NCBI RefSeq assembly: GCF_039543225.1
Contig: NZ_BAABJI010000002.1
Span: 1-64,000 of the forward strand
DNA length: 64,000 nt
Origin: Mucilaginibacter defluvii
GTDB taxonomy: Bacteria > Bacteroidota > Bacteroidia > Sphingobacteriales > Sphingobacteriaceae
Direction: 5' to 3'
The translations under genes and the position numbers were made by a program. This document shows, one piece after another, positions 37,210 through 47,500 of the stretch. A model generated the notes under the pieces. That model saw only the letters and a list, made by a program, of their open reading frames with translations, did not search any database and was not told the origin of the DNA. Position 1 is the stretch's first letter. Every line of letters begins with the position of its first letter.

Positions 37210-37815
37210 ATGAAAACTACTATAATCACCATCGCCACTATCTGCTCATTAGCTTTCGGTTCAGTAAACGCTGCCACTACTGATAAATTTGACGACAGCG
37301 CCGCCACTGTATTAAACGACGTAAAAAATATCAATAAAATTGAGGTTCGCGGTAACGTTGAACTGTATGTATCAAACAGCGTTAACGACAGGGTAAAGGT
37401 TTACAACCGCTACTATACTGAAAGTGCATTGGTACAAAACAATAACGGTGTATTACGCATCTCATCATACTCAGCAAAAAAACTTGTTGTATGGGTATCA
37501 GCAAATGATCTTCGCTCAATCACCGCTTTTGACAATGCCACCATTAAATCGTTCGGTACATTATCAGCCATCAACCTTAACGTTACCTTGAACAATAAAG
37601 CTACCGCCCAATTGAATATCGACTCATACAGCGCTGACATCAAGGTAAACGATAACGCCAAAGCTGACTTAACCGGCAGCGTTAACGACTACGCTATCAA
37701 CTACGGCGGCTCAACGAGCGTAAACTACGGCAAACTGGTAGCTATGGGCAAAGGCCAGGTTGCAAAAAACGTTGAAAAATATACCATGGCCAAGAATGAG
37801 CTTGCCGCTCTTTAA
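37210..37815 (+). CDS. Exported GIN-domain (DUF2807) protein
   Basis: A 201-residue protein with a signal peptide (ending SVNAA). The mature part is a single beta-helix of the DUF2807/GIN type, built of short repeating strands: IEVRGNVELYVSNS, LVVWVSANDLRSITAFDNATIK, LNVTLNNKATAQLNI and ADLTGSVNDYAINYGGS. The family is called putative auto-transporter adhesin head, but the function is untested. A terminator-like hairpin separates it from a second GIN protein. Confidence 0.88.
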   Translation: MKTTIITIATICSLAFGSVNAATTDKFDDSAATVLNDVKNINKIEVRGNVELYVSNSVNDRVKVYNRYYTESALVQNNNGVLRISSYSAKKLVVWVSANDLRSITAFDNATIKSFGTLSAINLNVTLNNKATAQLNIDSYSADIKVNDNAKADLTGSVNDYAINYGGSTSVNYGKLVAMGKGQVAKNVEKYTMAKNELAAL

Positions 37816-37852
37816 CCAGCACTTTTGCAAAAGTTCAACATATATTAAAGGG

Positions 37853-37881
37853 AAGGCCATCATTACAATTGATGGCTTTTC
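37853..37881 (+). terminator. Intrinsic terminator after the first GIN gene
   Basis: AAGGCCATC and GATGGCTTTT form a stem with an ATTACAATT loop, followed by T residues. Confidence 0.7.
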
Positions 37882-37948
37882 TGATTTTAAAGTGTAACTT
37901 CACAGTTGAAATAAACGTCCAAAACCAACAAACAACTCAAAGCCGATC

Positions 37949-38665
37949 ATGAAAAAAATCATTTATACCATCGCAATCGCCGCCGTGGCAACCCTTTCGT
38001 TCTCATCGTGCAAAACGAAATGTAAAAAAGGATCGGGAACGGTTATTACCGATAACCGCAAAGTAACTGATTTTACCAAGCTCGAAGTGAACGGCGGCTT
38101 TAAAGTGATTTTAAAGCAGGATAGCTCGCTTAATGTTAATATTACTATTGACGATAACCTGCTGGAATATGTTAAAACTGATGTTAGCGGCGGTAAACTG
38201 GTAATATCTACCAATAAAAATATTTGCGCGAGCAATGATGCCGTAGTAACCGTCGGCGTTAAAAACCTGGAAGAAATTAAAGGTTCGGGCGCTATCACAT
38301 TCAATAGCGAGGGCAAGCTTAATGTAAAGGACTTTTACATCGATCTTTCAGGCGCCGGCCGTACCGATCTTGACCTGAGTGCCGCCAACGTACGCACTGA
38401 GGGTAGCGGCGCAACCGAAATAAAGCTTAAAGGCCAGGCGGCATCGAACACTGTTGACCTGAAGGGTAGTAGTAAAGTTAATGCGCTCGATTTTGTGGTG
38501 GGCAGTTACAATATTGAAACAACCGGTGCCGGCGATTATAGAATTAACGTATTGAAATCACTGATCGTTAAAACAACGGGCGCTTCATCAATTGAATACC
38601 GCGGAAATCCAACCACGGTAGAGAAAAAAGAAACTGGTTCATCAACCATAAAAAAGATAGAATAA
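37949..38665 (+). CDS. GIN-domain (DUF2807) lipoprotein
   Basis: A 238-residue protein with a lipoprotein signal (lipobox SSC, Cys21, followed by KTKCKKGSG). The mature part is a head GIN domain with VTDFTKLEVNGGFKVILKQ at the start, repeated strands such as IKGSGAITFNSEG, DLSGAGRTDLDLSAANV and TTGAGDYRINV, and ends IEYRGNPTTVEKKETGSSTIKK. It belongs to the same family as the neighbour at 37210 but is longer and lipid-anchored. The function is unknown. Confidence 0.9.
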   Translation: MKKIIYTIAIAAVATLSFSSCKTKCKKGSGTVITDNRKVTDFTKLEVNGGFKVILKQDSSLNVNITIDDNLLEYVKTDVSGGKLVISTNKNICASNDAVVTVGVKNLEEIKGSGAITFNSEGKLNVKDFYIDLSGAGRTDLDLSAANVRTEGSGATEIKLKGQAASNTVDLKGSSKVNALDFVVGSYNIETTGAGDYRINVLKSLIVKTTGASSIEYRGNPTTVEKKETGSSTIKKIE

Positions 38666-38684
38666 ACAACGTTTTTTACTTAAC

Positions 38685-38709
38685 AAAACCCGCCCACCTG
38701 GCGGGTTTT
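38685..38709 (+). terminator. Intrinsic terminator after the GIN lipoprotein gene
   Basis: AAAACCCGCC and GGCGGGTTTT form a perfect 10-bp stem with a five-base loop. Confidence 0.8.
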
Positions 38710-38818
38710 GCTGTTTACAGTTATGTTGTTGGTTAACAAAATTTTAAGTAGCTTGTAGCATTTGCGTGTCTTTTTGCGTCTAAGCAAAAACACTCAAAAT
38801 AATCAACCAAACCACACA

Positions 38819-39808
38819 ATGAAAAAGTTAACCAAGTGGATAGCTATTATCCTGACTTTAGTTGTTGTGATAGCTATTGCAGGGCTATCCTACATTAACT
38901 ACGCGCTGCCCAATGTGGGCGACCCTGAAAACATAACCGTACAGCTTACGCCGCAACGCATAGCGCGTGGTAAGTACCTGGCCAACCATGTTGCTGTATG
39001 TGTCGACTGCCACTCCCCACGTGATTTCAGTAAGTTTGCCGGGCCGATTGACACCGCGTATATCGGTGTAGGCGGCGATAAATTTGACCAGAGCATCGGT
39101 TTTCCCGGGTTAGTTTATGTACCCAACATCACCCCGCTTAATTTAAAAAGCTGGACGGACGGCGAAATATTCCGAGCCATTACCACTGGAGTAAAAAAGG
39201 ATGGATCGGCCATATTCCCGATAATGCCCTGGCAGTATTACTCAAAAATGGATAGGGAGGATGTGTACGCTATAATTGCCTACATGCGTACGTTAAAAGC
39301 TGATGGCAAGAATTATCCGGCCCACCAGCTCGATTTTCCGTTAAACTTTATTGTCAACACCATGCCGCAGCCCGCAACCTTAAGTAAGCGCCCGCCGGAA
39401 AGTGATACACTTAAATACGGCGAATACCTGGTACAAATAGCGGCTTGCCGCGATTGCCATAGCCAGGATGATAAGGGCAAACTTATCGCCGGGCTTGAGT
39501 TTGCAGGCGGAAAGGCATTCAACCTGCCCGGGGCAACGCTTAAGTCATCAAACATAACTCCCGATAAAGAGAGCGGGATTGGCCGCTGGACAAAACAGGA
39601 GTTTGTAAACCGGTTCAGGATGTATGCGGATAGCAGCATGAGCCCTTCGGCCGTAAAGCCGGGCGAATTTCAAACCATAATGCCTTGGTGGAAGTATGGC
39701 AAAATGAAAGTTACCGACCTGGAAGCTATGTATGCTTACCTGCAAACCATTAAGCCGATGCAAAACCAGGTAGTAAAATTTCAGGCTAACTCAATTGAAG
39801 CTAAATAA
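38819..39808 (+). CDS. Membrane-anchored dihaem cytochrome c
   Basis: A 329-residue protein when started at ATG 38819; the longer frame begins with TTG. An N-terminal membrane anchor (WIAIILTLVVVIAIAGLSY) is followed by two c-type domains with CVDCH (about residue 60) and CRDCH (about residue 210). Candidate Met ligands are in IMPWQYYSKMDREDVYAIIAYM and IMPWWKYGKMKVTDLEAMYAYL. It probably carries electrons in the periplasm, as in alcohol dehydrogenase cytochrome subunits. No dehydrogenase gene is adjacent, so its donor is unknown. Confidence 0.92.
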   Translation: MKKLTKWIAIILTLVVVIAIAGLSYINYALPNVGDPENITVQLTPQRIARGKYLANHVAVCVDCHSPRDFSKFAGPIDTAYIGVGGDKFDQSIGFPGLVYVPNITPLNLKSWTDGEIFRAITTGVKKDGSAIFPIMPWQYYSKMDREDVYAIIAYMRTLKADGKNYPAHQLDFPLNFIVNTMPQPATLSKRPPESDTLKYGEYLVQIAACRDCHSQDDKGKLIAGLEFAGGKAFNLPGATLKSSNITPDKESGIGRWTKQEFVNRFRMYADSSMSPSAVKPGEFQTIMPWWKYGKMKVTDLEAMYAYLQTIKPMQNQVVKFQANSIEAK

Positions 39809-39824
39809 ATTAAAATAAAATTTA

Positions 39825-39832
39825 TACTTTTG
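39825..39832 (+). promoter_or_regulatory. Bacteroidota -7 promoter element for tig
   Basis: TACTTTTG matches the TAnnTTTG -7 consensus and lies 60 bases before the tig start codon. No good TTTG -33 box was seen at the ideal distance. Confidence 0.45.
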
Positions 39833-39891
39833 CGCCTCAAAATACGGTACGGCAATGCTGTGCCTTGTTTAAATTTAAATATCCGCAGAAG

Positions 39892-41241
39892 ATGAATATT
39901 ACACAGGAAAAAGTTGATAACCTGAACTCAGTTCTTAAAATTAACCTTGCGCCGGAAGATTATGCTCCGCGCGTTGACAAAGCCATTAAAGACCACGCTA
40001 AAAAGGCCAAACTGCCGGGTTTCCGTCCGGGTATGGTGCCTGCCGGTCACATTAAAAAAATGTATGGCAAAAGCATTTTGGTTGATGAGATCAACAACCT
40101 GTTATCAGATACGCTGAATAACTATATTGATGAGCAGAAACTGAATATTTTAGGCCAGCCACTGCCAAAACCGGATGATAACAAAGAGTATAACTGGGAT
40201 TTTGCTGACACTTTTGAGTTTAACTACGAAATTGGTTTGGCGCCTGAGTTTGACCAGGAGTTTACATCAAAGGATAAAGTTACCCAGTACGTAATTAAGG
40301 TTGACGACGAAACTTTGGCGTCACGTACCAAAAACATCCGTCGCAGCTATGGCAAAATGACAAACCCTGACGTATCGGCAGATGACGATGTGCTTTACTC
40401 GCAATTAGAGCAGCTTTCTCCGGATGGCTCTGTTTTTGAAGATGGCATCAACGAAACTGTATCGGTTCGTTTAGATCAGGTTAAAGATGAAGTTATCAAA
40501 GCTTCATTGATCGGTTTGAAAAAAGACGATACCGTTGAGTTTGATATTCAGAAAGCTTATGACGGCGACGCGGCGAAAATTGCCGGTCTGTTAAAAATAG
40601 ACGAGGACACTGCTGCCGACCTTAAATCAAACTTCCGCTTAACGGTAAAAAATGTTAACCGTTTAGAGGAAAGCGATCTGAACCAGGAGTTCTTTGATAA
40701 ATTATTTGGTGAAGGTACTGTTACCACCGAAGAGGAGTTTAAAGCTAAGATAACTGAAGAGCTTGAGGCTATGATGCAGCAAGACAGCGAGCGTAAACTG
40801 CAGGATGAGATATACAACTATGCTACCGGTAAAGTTGATTTTCCGCTGCCTGACGAGTTTTTGAAACGCTGGTTAAAGGTTACCAACGAAAAGTTGAGTG
40901 ACGAAGAGCTTGCAGAAGGTTATGCTGAATTCTCTAAAAACCTTAAATGGACATTGATTGCTAACAAGATCATTGTTGAGAACAACATCGAGATCAAGTA
41001 CGAAGAAGTTTTTGAAGCGGCTAAACAACGTTTGGATGCACAGTTCAGAATGTACAGCCCTCAGCCTTTAACGGATGAGCAATTAGGCCAGTACACTGTA
41101 CAATACCTGCAAAACAAAGAGAATGCTAACCGCACTTTTGAAGAGGTTAAAGCGCTTAAAGTGTTTGAATACATTAAGAGCGTTATAACCCTCGATCAGA
41201 AAGAGATTGCTTACAACGAGTTTACCAAACTGGCAAACTAA
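39892..41241 (+). CDS. tig: Trigger factor, ribosome-associated chaperone
   Basis: A 449-residue protein when started at ATG 39892 (NITQEKVDNLNSVLKINL). The ribosome-docking loop GFRPGMVPAGHIKKMYG (consensus GFRxGxxP) is intact near residue 45. The middle PPIase-like domain is degenerate, as in many Bacteroidota, and the C-terminal helical domain (about 250-440) carries FPLPDEFLKRWL. It binds nascent chains at the exit tunnel. It is followed by clpP and clpX, the classic tig-clpP-clpX order. Confidence 0.93.
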   Translation: MNITQEKVDNLNSVLKINLAPEDYAPRVDKAIKDHAKKAKLPGFRPGMVPAGHIKKMYGKSILVDEINNLLSDTLNNYIDEQKLNILGQPLPKPDDNKEYNWDFADTFEFNYEIGLAPEFDQEFTSKDKVTQYVIKVDDETLASRTKNIRRSYGKMTNPDVSADDDVLYSQLEQLSPDGSVFEDGINETVSVRLDQVKDEVIKASLIGLKKDDTVEFDIQKAYDGDAAKIAGLLKIDEDTAADLKSNFRLTVKNVNRLEESDLNQEFFDKLFGEGTVTTEEEFKAKITEELEAMMQQDSERKLQDEIYNYATGKVDFPLPDEFLKRWLKVTNEKLSDEELAEGYAEFSKNLKWTLIANKIIVENNIEIKYEEVFEAAKQRLDAQFRMYSPQPLTDEQLGQYTVQYLQNKENANRTFEEVKALKVFEYIKSVITLDQKEIAYNEFTKLAN

Positions 41242-41268
41242 GCAACAGCTTCCATACAATATTCACCA

Positions 41269-41303
41269 AAAGCAACTTTAACAAAGTTGCTTTTGTGTTT
41301 TTT
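41269..41303 (+). terminator. Intrinsic terminator after tig
   Basis: AAAAGCAACTTT and AAAGTTGCTTTT form a stem, followed by GTGTTTTTT. The remaining bases to 41521 carry a GC-rich fragment at 41367-41410 but no supported gene. Confidence 0.8.
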
Positions 41304-41521
41304 GGGAGTAGTGATTAGAGGTTGGTAATCAAGATTGATATTGTTACCCCTTTCCTTTACCTGTTTGCGCAGCAGAGCCGGACGTTGAGCGCAGCGATGA
41401 CGAGGTGAGTCACACCAAATATTTTTACTTTTTGAAAACCTTAAACTAAAAATAGTATTCAAGTAAAAAGTATATATTTAAAGCCGGGCAACTACGCCCA
41501 ACCTAAAAAACAATTAATACA

Positions 41522-42229
41522 ATGAGCAGTAATATCGACAGAGACGAATTCAGAAAATATGCTGTTAAGCATCACCGCATTAACAGTTTGCACGTAGATA
41601 AATTTATGGCCAACGTTGACAGGGCGCACCTGCCAACCGGCATGACACCGTATATCTTAGAAGAACGCCAGCTAAACGTTCAGGCGATGGACGTGTTCTC
41701 GCGCCTGATGATGGACCGTATCATCTTTTTAGGTGATGCTATATATGACAGCATCGCCAATATTATACAGGCACAATTGCTGTTCCTGCAATCGGCCGAT
41801 AGCAAACGCGATATCCAGATTTATATCAACTCTCCGGGTGGTTCCGTGTACGCAGGTTTAGGTATTTATGATACCATGCAGTTCATCTCAAATGATGTGG
41901 CAACCATCTGTACCGGTATGGCTGCATCAATGGGTGCCGTATTATTATGCGCAGGTACCAAAGGCAAACGCGCGGCGTTACCGCACTCGAGGGTGATGAT
42001 TCACCAGCCGTCAGGCGGTGCGCAAGGTCAGCAGTCTGACATTGAGATTACTTACCACGAGATCACCAAACTGAAAAAAGAATTATACCAGATCATCGCC
42101 GATCATAGCGGTTCATCTTTCGAGAAAGTATGGGACGCTTCGGACCGTGACCACTGGATGATTGCTGAAGAAGCCAAAGAATTTGGTATGGTTGACGAGG
42201 TGTTGCGCGGTAGCAACCCTAAAAAATAA
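41522..42229 (+). CDS. clpP: ATP-dependent Clp protease proteolytic subunit
   Basis: A 235-residue serine protease with the catalytic Ser in CTGMAASMGAVLL and catalytic His in PHSRVMIHQPSGG; the third member is the Asp in DRDHWMIAEEAKEFGMVDEV. About 30 extra N-terminal residues precede the usual start, which may be a propeptide. It forms tetradecamers that degrade substrates unfolded by ClpX, including tmRNA-tagged proteins. clpX follows 106 bp later with its own promoter-like signal. Confidence 0.97.
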   Translation: MSSNIDRDEFRKYAVKHHRINSLHVDKFMANVDRAHLPTGMTPYILEERQLNVQAMDVFSRLMMDRIIFLGDAIYDSIANIIQAQLLFLQSADSKRDIQIYINSPGGSVYAGLGIYDTMQFISNDVATICTGMAASMGAVLLCAGTKGKRAALPHSRVMIHQPSGGAQGQQSDIEITYHEITKLKKELYQIIADHSGSSFEKVWDASDRDHWMIAEEAKEFGMVDEVLRGSNPKK

Positions 42230-42233
42230 GCAG

Positions 42234-42276
42234 TTAACGGCGTGTTGCTAAAACCAAAAAGGCAACACGTCGTTAA
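42234..42276 (+). repeat. Inverted repeat between clpP and clpX
   Basis: TTAACGGCGTGTTGC (42234-42248) and GCAACACGTCGTTAA (42262-42276) pair over 15 bp with one G-U. No T run follows, so it may be an attenuator or mRNA-stabilising hairpin. Confidence 0.7.
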
Positions 42277-42277
42277 T

Positions 42278-42310
42278 GTTGTACAAACTGGATTATTTTT
42301 ATTAAATTTG
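42278..42310 (+). promoter_or_regulatory. Bacteroidota-type promoter for clpX
   Basis: GTTG at 42278-42281 and TAAATTTG at 42303-42310 with a 21-base spacer fit the TTTG/TAnnTTTG consensus with one mismatch. The clpX start is 26 bases downstream. Confidence 0.55.
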
Positions 42311-42335
42311 TCCAATTTAATCAAAGCAAAAAGCA

Positions 42336-43574
42336 ATGACTAAAAATAGCAAGGAGATCAGGTGTTCGTTTTGTGGTGCAGGTAAGCAGGATAGCCTGAT
42401 GCTCATAGCCGGATTGGACGCGCATATATGCGATAAGTGCGTAAATCAGGCTAACGAGATTTTAGCTGAAGAACTTAAGGTTCGTAAAGTTAAAAGCTCG
42501 CCTTCAACTCCCTCGGTGCTTAAGCCGGGCGAGATCAAAACACATCTTGACCAGTATATCATCGGCCAGGATGATGCCAAAAAAATACTTTCGGTAGCGG
42601 TATACAATCACTATAAACGTCTTAATCAACGTATTGACAAGGACGAGGTAGAGATTGAAAAATCAAACATCATTATGGTGGGAGAGACCGGTACCGGTAA
42701 AACTTTGTTAGCTAAAACGCTTGCCAAAGTATTAAATGTGCCTTTTTGCATTTGCGACGCTACCGTTTTAACCGAAGCCGGTTATGTAGGCGAAGACGTG
42801 GAAAGCATACTTACCCGCTTACTGCAAGCAGCTGATTATGATGTAGCTGCCGCTGAGCGTGGTATTGTTTATATTGATGAGGTGGATAAAATTGCCCGCA
42901 AGAGCGACAATGCCTCCATTACCCGCGATGTATCCGGCGAAGGCGTACAACAGGCGCTTTTGAAAATATTAGAGGGTACAATGGTGAACGTACCACCGCA
43001 AGGTGGCCGTAAACACCCTGATCAGAAAATGATCACGGTTAACACCAGCAATATACTGTTTATTTGCGGCGGAGCCTTTGATGGCATTGAACGTAAAATT
43101 GCGGGCCGTTTACGTACCCAAACAGTGGGTTACAAGTTTAACAACGATGATGCCGAGGTTGATCTGAAAAACCTGTACAAATACATCACCCCGCAGGATC
43201 TAAAATCTTTCGGGTTGATACCTGAACTGATCGGTCGTTTGCCGGTGTTAACTTACCTTAACCCGCTCGATCGTGATGCCCTGCACAATATACTTACCGA
43301 GCCTAAAAACTCACTGCTTAAACAATATAAAAAGTTGTTTGAGTACGAAGGTGTTAAGCTTGAGGTTGAGGATGAAGTGCTTGATTTTATAGTAGACAAA
43401 GCAATGGAATTTAAGTTAGGGGCCAGGGGGCTTCGTTCCATCTGCGAAGCGATAATGATAGACGCTATGTTTGAATTCCCATCACAAAAGGATGTGAAAG
43501 AATTAACCGTTAATTTGGATTATGCCCGCGAAAAGTTTGAGAAATCAGACCTGAAAAAGTTAAAAGTAGCTTAA
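42336..43574 (+). CDS. clpX: ATP-dependent Clp protease ATP-binding subunit
   Basis: A 412-residue AAA+ unfoldase. The N-terminal zinc-binding domain has CSFCG and CDKC. The ATPase has Walker A GETGTGKT, Walker [11 protein letters not shown], and the sensor/arginine-finger region with RIDKDEVE and [13 protein letters not shown]. It partners with ClpP, recognising ssrA tags among other degrons. Confidence 0.98.
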   Translation: MTKNSKEIRCSFCGAGKQDSLMLIAGLDAHICDKCVNQANEILAEELKVRKVKSSPSTPSVLKPGEIKTHLDQYIIGQDDAKKILSVAVYNHYKRLNQRIDKDEVEIEKSNIIMVGETGTGKTLLAKTLAKVLNVPFCICDATVLTEAGYVGEDVESILTRLLQAADYDVAAAERGIVYIDEVDKIARKSDNASITRDVSGEGVQQALLKILEGTMVNVPPQGGRKHPDQKMITVNTSNILFICGGAFDGIERKIAGRLRTQTVGYKFNNDDAEVDLKNLYKYITPQDLKSFGLIPELIGRLPVLTYLNPLDRDALHNILTEPKNSLLKQYKKLFEYEGVKLEVEDEVLDFIVDKAMEFKLGARGLRSICEAIMIDAMFEFPSQKDVKELTVNLDYAREKFEKSDLKKLKVA

Positions 43575-43584
43575 CATTAACCCA

Positions 43585-43646
43585 ATAGCGCAAACGCTAT
43601 CTTTATTGAAAATAAAAACGAACCCTGGTGAAACGCCGGGGTTTGT
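43585..43646 (+). terminator. Hairpins after clpX
   Basis: ATAGCG-CAAA-CGCTAT at 43585-43600 is followed by T-rich bases, and AACCCTGG pairs imperfectly with CCGGGGTTTG at 43621-43645. One or both probably end the clp transcript. Confidence 0.5.
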
Positions 43647-43721
43647 TGTATCCGGAGATTTTGTAAATCAGCGAGATCAATAACCACTTCGTGTAATAGA
43701 ATTAAATAAGGAGAAATAGAT

Positions 43722-44585
43722 ATGAATGAAGAAACCGTAGTAAAAAAAGATGAAGACATTGTAGAGAATGCCAAGAAGGTAAAAGAAGTAGAGAGCCCTA
43801 TACGCCGCGGTTTAAAAACTAAGGATGCTATTGTAGCCAATTGGTTGCCGCGCTACACCGGTAGGCCACTTGATCAGTTTGGGCAGTACATCATCCTTAC
43901 CAATTTTTCAAAGTACATCCAACTTTTTTCGCAATGGAATGATGATGCGCCGGTGATGGGTTTAGATAAACCAATGCAAAGTGTAACAGCCGGCAACATC
44001 ACCATCATCAATTTTGGTATGGGTAGCCCGGTTGCGGCAACTGTGATGGATTTGCTTACCGCCATTAAGCCTAAGGCCGTTATATTTTTAGGCAAATGCG
44101 GTGGCCTGAAAAAAAAGAATAACGTAGGCGACCTGATATTGCCGATAGCAGCCATAAGGGGCGAAGGAACGTCTGACGACTATATGCCTGCGGAAGTGCC
44201 TGCGTTACCATCATTCGCACTGCAAAAAGCGATATCAACCACTATACGAGATATGTCGCTCGATTACTGGACAGGTACCTGCTACACTACCAACCGCCGC
44301 GTTTGGGAGCATGATAAGGAGTTTAAGGCGTACCTGAAAAAATTACGCGCTATGGCTGTCGACATGGAAACCGCTACCGTGTTTGTAACCGGTTTTGCCA
44401 ACAAAATACCGACCGGCGCGCTGCTCCTGGTGTCTGACCAGCCAATGATACCTGAAGGCGTTAAAACCAGCGAAAGCGACTCCAAAGTAACCGAAGGCTA
44501 TGTGGAAACACACCTTAAAGTTGGTATCGAATCGCTAAAGCAGCTTATTAACAACGGCCTAACCGTTAAGCACCTGCGGTTTTAA
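43722..44585 (+). CDS. amn: AMP nucleosidase
   Basis: A 287-residue phosphorylase-superfamily protein. The core has VTAGNITIINFGMGSPVAAT, IFLGKCGGLKKKNNVGDLILP, and the late MAVDMETATVFV and LLLVSDQPMIPEGVK motifs. It matches the short Bacteroidota AMP nucleosidase, which splits AMP into adenine and ribose 5-phosphate, rather than the longer proteobacterial Amn. A strong Shine-Dalgarno AAGGAG lies 9 bases before the start, unusual for this phylum. The stop overlaps the next convergent gene by four bases (TTAA). Confidence 0.85.
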   Translation: MNEETVVKKDEDIVENAKKVKEVESPIRRGLKTKDAIVANWLPRYTGRPLDQFGQYIILTNFSKYIQLFSQWNDDAPVMGLDKPMQSVTAGNITIINFGMGSPVAATVMDLLTAIKPKAVIFLGKCGGLKKKNNVGDLILPIAAIRGEGTSDDYMPAEVPALPSFALQKAISTTIRDMSLDYWTGTCYTTNRRVWEHDKEFKAYLKKLRAMAVDMETATVFVTGFANKIPTGALLLVSDQPMIPEGVKTSESDSKVTEGYVETHLKVGIESLKQLINNGLTVKHLRF

Positions 44586-47500
44586 TTGCCGCCGATACTC
44601 ACTTTCTTAAGGCTCTCGCGGCCGTAAAATACCGGGAAATACATCAGCTCGGCCTTTGCCGGGTTAAGGGTGTATTCTCCATTGTAGCGTGGCATTAGCT
44701 CAACCTCGAATTTGTATTGCCCTTGTTTAAGCTTGCGGCAAAATATGCTTACCTTTTCTTTAAAGTATTCGCGGTGTATCTCGTTATTACGCCACGATTG
44801 CTCTTTGCTTTCATAAGAGCATCCGGCCGGGATAGGTATTTCAATCATCACAAACTCGCCGTCGGCACGTGCGGTAACGTCGGCTATCAGCGTAACTTTT
44901 TTGCCGCCTTTTAACCTGGTTATTTTACCGCCGTCGCTTTCAATCCAGGTATTAACGGTAAAATCCTTACTTACCTTTTCGGGTCTGCTGTTCCAGTATT
45001 GCTGGTATCCGGTAATGTATACCGGCAAGGTGCCTGTTTTGCTGATGCCAAGCGACTGGCCATCGAATGTGGCTGAATAGGGGAAAGTGTTAATCGTTTC
45101 GTTTTTACCACCCGACAATACCAGTCGCGACGGTTTCAGACCATCTTTCTCTTTCATCAAATCAGGCAAAATAGTTTCCAATATTAAAGATGATTCGTAG
45201 GTATTGCGCCAGCCGCCATCACGCCGCTGTTCAAGCAGGTAGCCGGTTATCCTGTCAAGCAATGGTTGGTTTTTGCCTGAGTTTTTTATGATTTGATAAG
45301 CGAGTATACTTAACTGCACTGAGTTGTCAAAAAAGGCATAGCTATTATTTTCGCCCCAGTAAACATTGCCGAACATGGTGCTTTTTTTACTGCTTAACAC
45401 TTCATCAATGTTTACCTGTAGCCCGGCCTTTTGCTGTATCAGCATCAGGCGGTATTTATTATAGGCCGATTGGTATTTTAATACAGATTGCTCTTTTTGA
45501 ACAGCGGCTATATACTTTTTATAATCGGCTTTGGCTTCAAGCTTAAGCAGAAGTTCCAGTACGTATAGTTTATCGTAATTGCTATATTTTTCTGCCTGGA
45601 ATAATAGGTACGCCGTTATTTTCTGCTTGTCGAAATGGGTGCCGTAACCGGCTTTTTCAGCATCAAGCAGCGCCTCAATAGCATGCCTGCTGATCCACAT
45701 CTCCTCATCGCTCTCTTTCCACCATCCCCAAAGGCCGCTGCCCTTTTTGTTCTCGTTTAGCTTTTTGATGATCTCGAGGATGTTTTTTTCGCGCGTGAAT
45801 GGCTGTTTAAGATATTTTTTGATCCGTTCTTCGCTAAGCAGCCCCTTTAGTTTTGATGCCAGCTGCTCGTTGCATAGGTAGCGGTATTCGCGCAATTTAT
45901 CTGTTTCCTCAAGCAACGCCGGCAATGCAGATGCCTCAGCTCTGAAAGTTACTTTACCCAAGGCCGCATCAAACTTCAGGTTTATGCTGGTATCGCCACG
46001 CATTACTTCAAAAATGCCTTTGGTTTCCTGCACGCCCGGTTTAACAACAGGTATTTTCCGCTGCTCGCCATCGCTGTAACCATTAGTACGCTTTATGGCG
46101 TATTCAAGAGATAAGCTATCGTTAGTTGATGCTGTAATGGTCAAGGTATCTATTTTTGAATTAACTACCGATAATGAATCCTGCTTTAAAGGCGAACCAT
46201 TGTAACTAAACGTGCGTTGCAACATGGCGGGAGTGGAGTTGTAGTTCATCACCTTGCCGATGACGTTCATTTTATCGCCCTCTACAGCAAACTGCGGCGA
46301 TATTAGCGATGCGCTCACCGGTTTAAACGATTTAATGCTGCCTTCGGCAAGCGCGGTTTCCATGTTATTGCTTATGCCGATAAAAAAGGTGCGCCAATTG
46401 GTAATGTCATCCGGGAAGACGGTGGTAAATCTGGCTTTGCCGTTAACATCCGTTGTTAACCTGGGTTGCCAGTAGGCATAATCCTTAAAGTTTTTACGTA
46501 ACGTATTACCACCGTTTTGGGCAGCAAGGTTCGCCTCTGCTTCGTCGGCTGCCTGTTTCTTTTTGCTGGTAATAAGTATAACACCGTTGGCGGCACGAGC
46601 GCCATAAATGGCGGTGGCCGCGGCATCCTTTAAGACAGATATATCGCCTATATCATTCGGGTTCATACTTTTAAATTCAGCCTCAGTTATTATTTTACCG
46701 TCAACCACTACAAGCGGGTTAGCGCCAGTTGTAAGCGTGGTTAAGCCTCTCACTTGTATCGTATATCCACTTTCCGGCGCACCATGGGTTATAGATAAAC
46801 CGGCTAATTTTCCTTGTAGCGAACTGAAAATTTGTGGAGATTCAGCACTTACGGATGCGATTGCGCCGGTCAACGCTTTTTTACTTTGCGAACCATAACC
46901 CACCACAACTACTTCGTCCAAATGACTGGAACTTTCGTTTAGCATTAAAGCATAATTATCTCCCGGCTTTATTGTAAATTCCTCTGTGATGTAACCGATA
47001 AGGGCTACCGTTATCTTGCCGGTTTTAGGTACGCTAAGCCTGAAATTACCTTTTGAGTCGGTAACCACCCCATGCTTAGTACCCTTTACCGCTATGCTTA
47101 CACCGGGCAGAGGTGCTTTATCACTCGCGCCGATAACTGTTCCGGTAATTACGTTTGTGAAATTTTTAATATCTGTATATTTCTCGTTAAAAGTTTCTTG
47201 TATCAGCAGCGCGTCGTTCCTGATTTCCTTATCGGTATTATTATGCATCCCGGCGCGTTGCTGAATCACCCGGTTTATTTTTATACTTACCGAATCGCGC
47301 GGAAGAGGCTTTAATGATATGGCATAAAAGTTAGCTCCGTGAGGTTTTACAATGATGTCATCCTGAACAAAATATTCATCGCCTTTCAATAAAAACATCA
47401 ACCGGTATTCACCTGCTTCAAGGTTCCCAAAGTCTCTCTCATTGCCTCGGTAAATCCTTAAAAATTCAATGTCTTTGCTTTTATAGATCAGCACATTCTT

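Noticed and set aside
41238..41462. Minus-strand frame of 74 codons between tig and clpP
   Set aside because: It crosses the tig terminator, has no recognisable domain and lies in a GC-mixed intergenic stretch.
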